64,000 nt of DNA, from NCBI RefSeq assembly GCF_003415655.1, contig NZ_QRHC01000005.1, forward strand, positions 310,001 through 374,000. The letters are read 5' to 3'. This DNA is from Vibrio maerlii. Lineage in GTDB: Bacteria; Pseudomonadota; Gammaproteobacteria; Enterobacterales; Vibrionaceae. Below, piece by piece: positions 56,309 to 64,000 of this stretch. The notes under the pieces are model-generated. The model was not told where the DNA came from. It saw nothing but the letters and a program-made list of their open reading frames with translations, and did not search any database. Made by a program: the position numbers and the translations under genes. Each line of letters opens with the position of its first letter. The stretch's first letter is position 1.

Positions 56309-57439
56309 TTAGAAGTAGTATTCTACGCCTAGTCCCCAACCGAACTCAGAATCTGAATCGTCTTTAGAGATCATGTATGGACGGAAGTATGTTAGTGCAG
56401 AATCATCTAGGAAGTACATTGCTTGAGCAGATACGATGTAGTCCTCTGTGCCTTTGACCTCAGTACTGTTTAAATCTGCTTCTAGGTTAGCTGCGTAGTT
56501 TAATTTGAAGTTCCAGTTTTCAACACCGCTATAAACCAAACCTATTGAATAACTGTCTTGCGAGATCTCAGTGCCATTCAACTCAGACAGATCTTCATTC
56601 GAGTCTGCAATAGAAATGTCTTCATATTCGGCTTCTTCCATCTTGTAGGCCGCATATACGCCGAAATCGTTGATGTAGTACTCGAAGCCCAAGATCGCAG
56701 CAAAAGTATCAGATTTAGCTGAAATACCGGTTAGATCGTCGGTAATAGAAGAACCAGGATTCTGATTCAACCAGTTGTTGTATGCCGTATCAAAGTCACT
56801 CACACTGCGACCTTCACCAACTTCGACACCACCATGTATGGTTAAACCACCCGTTGTGAAATGCGCACCCGCGCCGTAGAAGTTTGAGTCCTTATCTGAC
56901 TCGGTACCACGACCAGCTGCTAGGTTGAACGTAAAGCCACCAAGGTTTGCTGAGTCATAACGGACCATGTTGGATTGACGGTCATAGCGAGCTCCACCGA
57001 TAACATCCCCTCCCCAGTCAAAGATCGCGCCAGCACGTTGCCCTGAGTATGGCCAGTCTACAATTTGATAAAGCGGTGTCAGCATACGTCCGATACGAAT
57101 TTTACCCGCATCTTCAAATTCAAAGCCAACAAAGGTGTCACGCACACCTAGCCCACTATTACCGCCGTCATCACCAACGTTACCACCTTCCATTTGCCAA
57201 ATAAGCAAAGGTCCGCGAGCCAGGTCTTTAGAGCCGCGAAGACCAAAACGAGATTCATTTTCTAACTTAAGAGGTGCATCGCCACCGCCAATTTTATCTT
57301 CGCCAAATTGCCAAACAGCTAAGGCGACTTGACCATAAAGATCAACCGATTCTGTTGCTGGTTTTGCTTGAACTGAGCCTGCTAAAGCTGCTGTCGCCAC
57401 TGCTGCACCGACTAGAGTGCGTTTAAACATTTTTTCCAT
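56309..57439 (-). CDS. Outer membrane general porin
   Basis: A signal peptide (MEKMFKRTLVGAAVATAALAGSVQA) precedes a 16-strand beta-barrel type sequence of the Gram-negative porin family: ESRFGLRGSKDLARGPLLIWQMEGG, FVGFEFEDAGKIRIGRMLTPLYQ and a C-terminal aromatic residue (WGLGVEYYF) needed for barrel assembly. The 376 residues fit OmpU/OmpC-type trimers, but I cannot say which Vibrio porin it is. AGGAG 8 bases before the ATG supports the start. The 500-base upstream gap is long, as for a regulated porin. Confidence 0.9.
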   Translation of the reverse strand: MEKMFKRTLVGAAVATAALAGSVQAKPATESVDLYGQVALAVWQFGEDKIGGGDAPLKLENESRFGLRGSKDLARGPLLIWQMEGGNVGDDGGNSGLGVRDTFVGFEFEDAGKIRIGRMLTPLYQIVDWPYSGQRAGAIFDWGGDVIGGARYDRQSNMVRYDSANLGGFTFNLAAGRGTESDKDSNFYGAGAHFTTGGLTIHGGVEVGEGRSVSDFDTAYNNWLNQNPGSSITDDLTGISAKSDTFAAILGFEYYINDFGVYAAYKMEEAEYEDISIADSNEDLSELNGTEISQDSYSIGLVYSGVENWNFKLNYAANLEADLNSTEVKGTEDYIVSAQAMYFLDDSALTYFRPYMISKDDSDSEFGWGLGVEYYF

Positions 57440-57877
57440 GGAAAATACTCCTAAAAATGGATATAGCTGTTTTTATATTTTTTTATCCTTAGTTGGCCGC
57501 CGAGAATAAAAAAACCGTTCCTATTTGTTAAAGCTCTTCAATGCACTCCTACATATCGAGCCCTATATTTCCTGCATACACAGTGTGTATCCATGTACCA
57601 AAGACTAACTTCGCGATGCGAAACATCAAATAGAACTTAATTTTCTTCTAATAAAATTAGATCTGTAACAAAATTTTCACAAAACACCGAACTTGCTCAT
57701 AATTTAAGCAAAACGGTTCCCCATAAAATAATGAACCTTTATTAATCATTACCTTATATAGACTCGAGTTTTAAATAGTTAGAAGTGCGTCGAAAATTTC
57801 CAAAACAAAAAAAACATCAAGAAATATCAAAAGATGTAGCAAGTGCTTTCAAGCATATGGCTGTTAAATTCAGGCAT
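57440..57877 (-). promoter_or_regulatory. Porin gene upstream region with two palindromes
   Basis: About 440 bases between the porin start and the ligA terminator hold no gene. Two symmetric sites are visible: ATACACAGTGTGTAT (57576-57590, perfect 7-1-7) and TTCGCGATGCGAA (57610-57622, perfect 5-3-5). The region is A+T rich, as for porin promoters controlled by two-component systems or ToxR. I do not assign a specific regulator. Confidence 0.45.
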
Positions 57878-57906
57878 AAAAAAAGCCAACAGTGGGCACT
57901 GTTGGC
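57878..57906 (-). terminator. ligA terminator
   Basis: On the minus strand GCCAACAGTG and CACTGTTGGC pair, with a tight loop, followed by seven T. Confidence 0.92.
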
Positions 57907-57939
57907 TGAAGATAGTGTTAAATTTAGCGACTAGGCCCG

Positions 57940-59955
<2,016 letters not shown>

Positions 59956-59983
59956 TTATTCTTCTTACAATAGATGGAATAGC

Positions 59984-60011
59984 AATAAGGCACTGTAAAC
60001 AGTGCCTTATT
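59984..60011 (-). other. Hairpin between zipA and ligA
   Basis: AATAAGGCACTGT and ACAGTGCCTTATT form a 13-bp stem with almost no loop and no T run, in the 80-base gap. It could protect or process the zipA-ligA mRNA. Confidence 0.55.
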
Positions 60012-60032
60012 CATTAATCGAGTGGTTTAAGT

Positions 60033-60941
60033 TTAGCTGGCTTTTTTTGCTTTGAAATCTTGAACTTGCTTGCGGTATGCATCCTGACGATTTGGCGTCA
60101 TCAAATTACGTTGGTCATCCAACACATGCCCACCTAAATCATCAGCAATTTGCTGCGCCGTACGAAGCATTAGCTTGAAGTTTTGCTCAGCATCACCAAA
60201 GCAAGGCAACGTCATAAAGAATGAGATGCCTTTGGTGGTAAATTCGGCTGGGTCACCATGTGCGAGAGTGCCTGGTTGCATCATGTTTGCAACACTAAAG
60301 AGAACTTTCCCGGTACCTGAAAGATCGGCATGACGGTGGAAAATGTCCATTTCACCGTACAATAGACCATTTTGCTGCATACTATCGAACAGCTCAGTTC
60401 CAACAAACTCACCGTCACCTGCCGCATGAACATTGAGCACAATGACTTCTAGCTCGTCTTCTGCTTGTGGCTCTTCAGTAACGGGCGCAGCAATAATGGG
60501 CTCTACCTCTGGTTCAGCAATAATTTCTGGCTCTGGAGAGATCGGCTCTTCTGGATCATTTGTTGAAAATACTGGAGCTGATGGTTCATCAATATCATCG
60601 TTTTGAATCGATGAGAACGATGGAATCACCTCTTCTTCAGCTTCAACAGGTACTGGTTTTGTTGGTTCTGGTTGAGTCGTTTCGACAGAATCAAGCAGAG
60701 GATCAGAGGTTGTTGTTAACGGTTCTTCAATACCAAATGGAGAGTCTTTACGAATCACTTCAAAATCATCTGCGTTATCGGCATAGTCGTTATCTTCGAC
60801 TTCTGGTTCTGATAGCTTTCCAAGAGGCTTGTCACCAAACTTAGTTTTCCCCTCTTTTTTACTGGTCCATAATCCATGAAATAAGAGTGCGGCGATAGCT
60901 AGGCCACCGACAATAATCAATACTAATCGCAATTCCTGCAT
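60033..60941 (-). CDS. zipA: Cell division protein ZipA
   Basis: ZipA tethers FtsZ to the inner membrane. An N-terminal membrane anchor (about 3-26, [20 protein letters not shown]) is followed by a charged, proline-rich linker and a C-terminal FtsZ-binding domain (about 165-302; [17 protein letters not shown] and [30 protein letters not shown]). The length of 302 residues is typical. It is divergent from cysZ and upstream of ligA, as in E. coli. Confidence 0.95.
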   Translation of the reverse strand: MQELRLVLIIVGGLAIAALLFHGLWTSKKEGKTKFGDKPLGKLSEPEVEDNDYADNADDFEVIRKDSPFGIEEPLTTTSDPLLDSVETTQPEPTKPVPVEAEEEVIPSFSSIQNDDIDEPSAPVFSTNDPEEPISPEPEIIAEPEVEPIIAAPVTEEPQAEDELEVIVLNVHAAGDGEFVGTELFDSMQQNGLLYGEMDIFHRHADLSGTGKVLFSVANMMQPGTLAHGDPAEFTTKGISFFMTLPCFGDAEQNFKLMLRTAQQIADDLGGHVLDDQRNLMTPNRQDAYRKQVQDFKAKKAS

Positions 60942-61148
60942 GTTTTGCTCTCAACTGCTCGACGGTCGTCGAGTTCGGTTAAATCTGGTTGATTTTATTA
61001 CTGTACCAAAAGAGTGCCTCAATATAGAAACACTTAATTGAAATTGATAGTAATTTACTGTGATGTTCTGCACGCTTTAATGTGACAACTTTTCTTCCAC
61101 ATCAACTTGGTTACAATAGCAGACACAAATCTCAACGAAGACATTTCA

Positions 61149-61889
61149 ATGCAAAAATATAAACAACAAAGCGGGTTTGGTTATTTCTTTACCGGTTTAT
61201 CGTTAGCTACGACACCAGGCATCCGCCAATTTGTTCTATTACCGCTGCTCGCAAACATTCTGCTTGTCGGTGGTGCACTGTTTTATCTCTTTTCTAACCT
61301 CACCACCTGGATCGATGGCTGGTTAGGTGGTTTACCCGAGTTTCTTTCTTGGCTTTACTATATTCTTTGGCCTTTGCTGGCTCTGACGATTCTTGCCACT
61401 TTCTCTTATTTCTTTAGCACATTAGCTAATTTTATTGCCGCACCATTCAACGGATTACTTGCTGAGAAGGTTGAAGCGCACATCACGGGGCAAAAACTCG
61501 ATGACAGTGGCTTAATGGGCGCTCTTAAAGATACACCGCGCATCCTCGCTCGCGAATGGCGCAAGCTTATTTACACGCTACCAAAAGCGATTGGTTTGTT
61601 TTTGTTATTACTGATACCAGCACTTGGTCAAACAGTCGCGCCTTTTTTATGGTTTATCTTCACCGCTTGGATGTTAGCTATCCAATACTGTGACTACCCT
61701 TTTGATAACCACAAAGTCAGCTTCGATGACATGCGCCTTCAGTTAAAAGCCAAACAAGGCAAGGCCTACAGCTTCGGTAGTTTAGTGGCTCTATTCACGA
61801 CTATCCCAATCCTGAACTTAATCGTAATGCCTGTTGCTGTCTGCGGTGCTACCGCAATGTGGGTGGGTGAGTTCAAAAATAGAACCTAG
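61149..61889 (+). CDS. cysZ: Sulfate transporter CysZ
   Basis: CysZ is an inner-membrane sulfate channel feeding cysteine synthesis. The 246-residue protein has several hydrophobic segments (SGFGYFFTGLSLATTPGIRQFVLLPLL, near the N-terminus, is the family's signature) and the AEKVEAHITGQKL block. I take the ATG at 61149 with GAAG upstream; an upstream start at 61107 only adds non-conserved sequence. It is divergent from zipA and followed by cysK, as in E. coli. Its stop codon lies in a CTAG-rich repeat. Confidence 0.93.
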   Translation: MQKYKQQSGFGYFFTGLSLATTPGIRQFVLLPLLANILLVGGALFYLFSNLTTWIDGWLGGLPEFLSWLYYILWPLLALTILATFSYFFSTLANFIAAPFNGLLAEKVEAHITGQKLDDSGLMGALKDTPRILAREWRKLIYTLPKAIGLFLLLLIPALGQTVAPFLWFIFTAWMLAIQYCDYPFDNHKVSFDDMRLQLKAKQGKAYSFGSLVALFTTIPILNLIVMPVAVCGATAMWVGEFKNRT

Positions 61890-61893
61890 AAAA

Positions 61894-61933
61894 CAAGTTC
61901 CTAGTCCCTAGATTTTCGATACTTCTAGGAACT
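61894..61933. repeat. CTAG-rich inverted repeat after cysZ
   Basis: AGTTCCTAG (61894-61902) and CTAGGAACT (61925-61933) pair over 9 bp. The motif is the same as in the arms of the 2445-2523 repeat. Confidence 0.75.
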
Positions 61934-61937
61934 AGGT

Positions 61938-62073
61938 GCTAGAGAGCTAGAGAGCTAGAGAGCTAGAGAGCTAGAGAGCTAGAGAGCTAGAGAGCTAGAG
62001 AGCTAGAGAGCTAGAGAGCTAGAGAGCTAGAGAGCTAGAGAGCTAGAGAGCTAGAGAGCTAGAGAGCTAGAGA
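61938..62073. repeat. Tandem octamer GCTAGAGA, 17 copies
   Basis: Seventeen perfect copies of an 8-base unit (136 bases) followed by a partial unit, in the 541-base gap between cysZ and cysK. The unit GAGAGCTAG also occurs once at 3417-3428 before the yeaD terminator. Perfection over 17 copies implies recent expansion by slippage. It is not in a coding sequence. Confidence 0.95.
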
Positions 62074-62084
62074 GCTTATTTTGG

Positions 62085-62108
62085 GGGTTGACGCGTAGGC
62101 GTCAACCC
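62085..62108 (+). terminator. Hairpin after cysZ, twin of the yeaD terminator
   Basis: GGGTTGACGC and GCGTCAACCC form a 10-bp stem with loop GTAG. It is followed by TATTT, a weak T run. The stem core GTTGACG/CGTCAAC equals that of the hairpin at 3428-3456, and both are followed 25-50 bases later by ATCTAGATATC. Confidence 0.7.
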
Positions 62109-62430
62109 TATTTCCATCTTCAGTTTTAAAATCTAGATATCTAGTTTTCCAGAAGCGAAGCGTTCTAGCTCATAGAGGGCAAAGCCCGACTCTTGCTTCA
62201 TATCATATAACTTTTTAATCCTTTTCAACTTTTCCTCACTCCCCTAATCTGCTCAATAACACTACTCACCTCTAAGTTCTCAACTTTGCAGGCTTGAGGT
62301 GGATAAGAAATCAGTGAATAGTCATTACGTTGTCGTCACTCACAAGGCTCCAAGAAGAATCAGCTAAATGGAAAACGGCAACGACACAAAATATCGCGAC
62401 ACTTAGTCAAGGAAATGAAGGAACATCACA

Positions 62431-63399
62431 ATGAGCAAGATCTACGAAGATAACTCCCAAACGATTGGTAATACTCCCCTAGTACGTCTTAACAAAGTCA
62501 GCAAAGGTAATGTTCTGGCTAAAGTTGAAGCACGTAACCCAAGCTTTAGCGTTAAGTGTCGTATCGGTGCGAACATGATCTGGGAAGCTGAGAAAGCTGG
62601 CACACTTAAGCCAGGTGTAGAGCTTGTTGAGCCAACAAGTGGTAACACTGGTGTCGCTCTAGCATTTGTTGCTGCAGCTCGCGGTTACAAACTAACACTT
62701 ACCATGCCTGAGTCTATGAGCCTTGAGCGCCGTAAGCTACTTAAAGCACTAGGTGCAAACCTAGAACTAACGGAAGCAGCGAAGGGCATGAAGGGGGCAA
62801 TCGCTAAAGCAGAAGAGATAGTTGCTAGCGACCCAAGTAAATACCTGCTTCTACAGCAATTCAACAACCCTGCTAACCCACAGATCCATGAAAAGACAAC
62901 AGGTCCAGAAATCTGGGAAGCCACGGACGGCGAAGTAGATGTGTTCGTAGCAGGTGTGGGTACAGGTGGTACTATCACAGGTACTAGCCGCTACATTAAA
63001 GGCGAGAAAGGCAAGAACATCGTTTCTGTTGCAGTAGAGCCAGCAGAGTCTCCTGTCATTGCCCAAGCACTTGCGGGTGAGGATATTCAACCGGCACCAC
63101 ATAAAATCCAAGGTATCGGTGCAGGTTTCATCCCTGGTAACCTAGATCTGGAGCTGATTGACCGCGTTGAATCTGTAACATCTGAAGAAGCGATCGCAAT
63201 GGCGCGTCGCCTAATGGAAGAAGAAGGTATCCTAGCAGGCATCTCATCTGGTGCAGCAGTTGTGGCAGCCAATCGTTTGGCTGAACTTCCTGAATTTGCT
63301 GGAAAAACTATCGTTACAGTGCTACCAAGCTCAGGTGAGCGTTACCTAAGTACAGCCCTATTTGCTGGCCTATTTAGCGAAAAAGAGAACGAACAGTAA
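62431..63399 (+). CDS. cysK: Cysteine synthase A
   Basis: CysK makes cysteine from O-acetylserine and sulfide with pyridoxal phosphate bound to K42 ([12 protein letters not shown]). The phosphate-binding [12 protein letters not shown] (about 68-79) and [14 protein letters not shown] blocks are standard. Length 322 as in E. coli (323). It belongs with cysZ in sulfur assimilation. AAGGAA is 7 bases before the ATG. CysB control is expected, but I could not pick a site in the 320 bases after the repeats, which show nothing else clear. Confidence 0.97.
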   Translation: MSKIYEDNSQTIGNTPLVRLNKVSKGNVLAKVEARNPSFSVKCRIGANMIWEAEKAGTLKPGVELVEPTSGNTGVALAFVAAARGYKLTLTMPESMSLERRKLLKALGANLELTEAAKGMKGAIAKAEEIVASDPSKYLLLQQFNNPANPQIHEKTTGPEIWEATDGEVDVFVAGVGTGGTITGTSRYIKGEKGKNIVSVAVEPAESPVIAQALAGEDIQPAPHKIQGIGAGFIPGNLDLELIDRVESVTSEEAIAMARRLMEEEGILAGISSGAAVVAANRLAELPEFAGKTIVTVLPSSGERYLSTALFAGLFSEKENEQ

Positions 63400-63425
63400 T
63401 ACTGGTTCAAATCAAATTTTGATTC

Positions 63426-63452
63426 AAAAAAGCCCCTTTTTGGGGCTTTTTT
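63426..63452 (+). terminator. cysK terminator
   Basis: AAAAAAGCCCC and GGGGCTTTTTT pair around five T. Confidence 0.93.
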
Positions 63453-63599
63453 GTTGATCCCACGAAAACCTTTGGTAATATCAGGGCTGTTTTATTTTAA
63501 GCTGTAAAATAAAAGCTTATTAGACTAGATTCTTCTCATTTCACTTTAATGAAGTGGGTAAAATTAAAACCGGCATAAGTTCTAACACGTAAAAAGCGT

Positions 63600-63620
63600 C
63601 TTCGCACTGGCGAAGTTTTT
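63600..63620 (+). other. Terminator-like hairpin in the ptsH leader
   Basis: CTTCGC and GCGAAG form a 6-bp stem with loop ACTG, directly followed by five T, 65 bases before the ptsH start. If the ptsH promoter is upstream, this would act as an attenuator in the leader; if a promoter lies between, it would simply insulate. The 285-base cysK-ptsH gap also has TAAGCT and AGCTTA (63498-63519) in inverted order. Confidence 0.5.
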
Positions 63621-63684
63621 CGTTAGCGGTTAAGCTAAGTCGGCTAATAAACCAACAAATAAAAAATTAATTGGGGTATATCAC

Positions 63685-63942
63685 ATGTACGAGAAGCAAG
63701 TAGAAATCACTGCAGAAAACGGTCTTCACACTCGTCCGGCTGCACAGTTTGTTAAAGAAGCTAAAGCATTCGACGCAGACATCACTGTGACTTCTAACGG
63801 TAAAAGCGCTAGCGCGAAGAGCCTGTTCAAACTACAAACTCTAGGCCTAGTTAAAGGTACAGTAGTAACTATCTCTGCTGAAGGTCCACAAGCTACTGAA
63901 GCTGTAGACCACCTAGTTGCTCTAATGGATCAACTACACTAA
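63685..63942 (+). CDS. ptsH: Phosphocarrier protein HPr
   Basis: HPr passes phosphate from enzyme I to the sugar-specific enzymes II of the PTS. The phosphorylated histidine is H15 ([13 protein letters not shown]) and S46 is conserved. The length of 85 residues is exact. Codon use is strongly biased, as expected for an abundant protein. It follows cysK, as in E. coli, and ptsI must begin just past the window edge. Confidence 0.98.
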   Translation: MYEKQVEITAENGLHTRPAAQFVKEAKAFDADITVTSNGKSASAKSLFKLQTLGLVKGTVVTISAEGPQATEAVDHLVALMDQLH

Positions 63943-63960
63943 TCCCGAGCTTCCATATCA

Positions 63961-63990
63961 AAGCCATTTTATCGCAAGGTAAAATGGCTT
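63961..63990 (+). other. Hairpin between ptsH and ptsI
   Basis: AAGCCATTTTA and TAAAATGGCTT pair over 11 bp around 8 bases, followed by TGTTGG, not a T run. It is probably an mRNA stability or partial termination element that lets HPr be made in excess of enzyme I. Confidence 0.6.
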
Positions 63991-64000
63991 TGTTGGAAAT

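Overview
The window is a contiguous piece of a gammaproteobacterial chromosome. It is almost certainly from a Vibrio that is not V. cholerae: it carries an AphB-type LysR regulator, a 1522-residue HubP/FimV polar protein, a DUF2989-type gene beside msrB and gapA, and gene order shared with V. cholerae chromosome 1 and E. coli. I cannot name the species. Nearly every gene is a housekeeping gene in a conserved neighbourhood. I see no rRNA, tRNA, prophage, insertion sequence, integron or CRISPR array.

Layout. 0-10 kb: end of a probable DUF2989 gene, msrB, gapA, a hexose-6-phosphate mutarotase, rlmA, a ChaN-like lipoprotein, a small unknown protein, an MscS channel, two cysteine-cluster proteins and aqpZ. 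9.5-15.4 kb (minus): recR, ybaB, dnaX, apt, ybaN with a 39-residue membrane protein, and a response regulator. 15.7 kb: aphB. 16.7-29.7 kb (minus): purF, cvpA, dedD, folC, accD, truA, hubP, asd and pdxB, an order close to E. coli. 29.8-43.7 kb: fabB with a 3' UTR that probably makes the small RNA FarS, mnmC, an FMN reductase, yfcL, epmC, a TRIC-type channel, aroC, an ynjBCDF-like transporter cluster, prmB, smrB and sixA. 43.8-51.5 kb: an M16 protease, yfcE, a four-gene DUF1538/DUF1538/PII-like/CBS operon, yfcH and an SDR. 51.6-56.1 kb: a candidate small transcript, cnoX, qmcA, nfeD, cueR, a small secreted protein and a YccT-like protein. 56.3-64 kb: a porin, ligA, zipA, cysZ, cysK and ptsH.

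How the genes work together. recR, ybaB and dnaX serve replication and repair. The accD, fabB and folC region supplies fatty acids and folate. asd, aroC, pdxB and cysK are biosynthetic. smrB, prmB, mnmC, epmC, rlmA and truA act on ribosomes, tRNA or translation factors. ptsH starts the phosphotransferase operon.

Points of most interest: a dnaX programmed frameshift signal that would make a 527-residue gamma subunit; a tightly overlapping DUF1538 pair with a dedicated PII-like and CBS protein; a promoter-hairpins-microORF-terminator unit upstream of cnoX; several genes too short for routine calling; a ybaN gene whose best start looks like AUC or AUU; and composite CTAG-rich repeats, one of which supplies and may mask the ribosome binding site of the mutarotase gene. 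All identifications are by reading; no database search was run.
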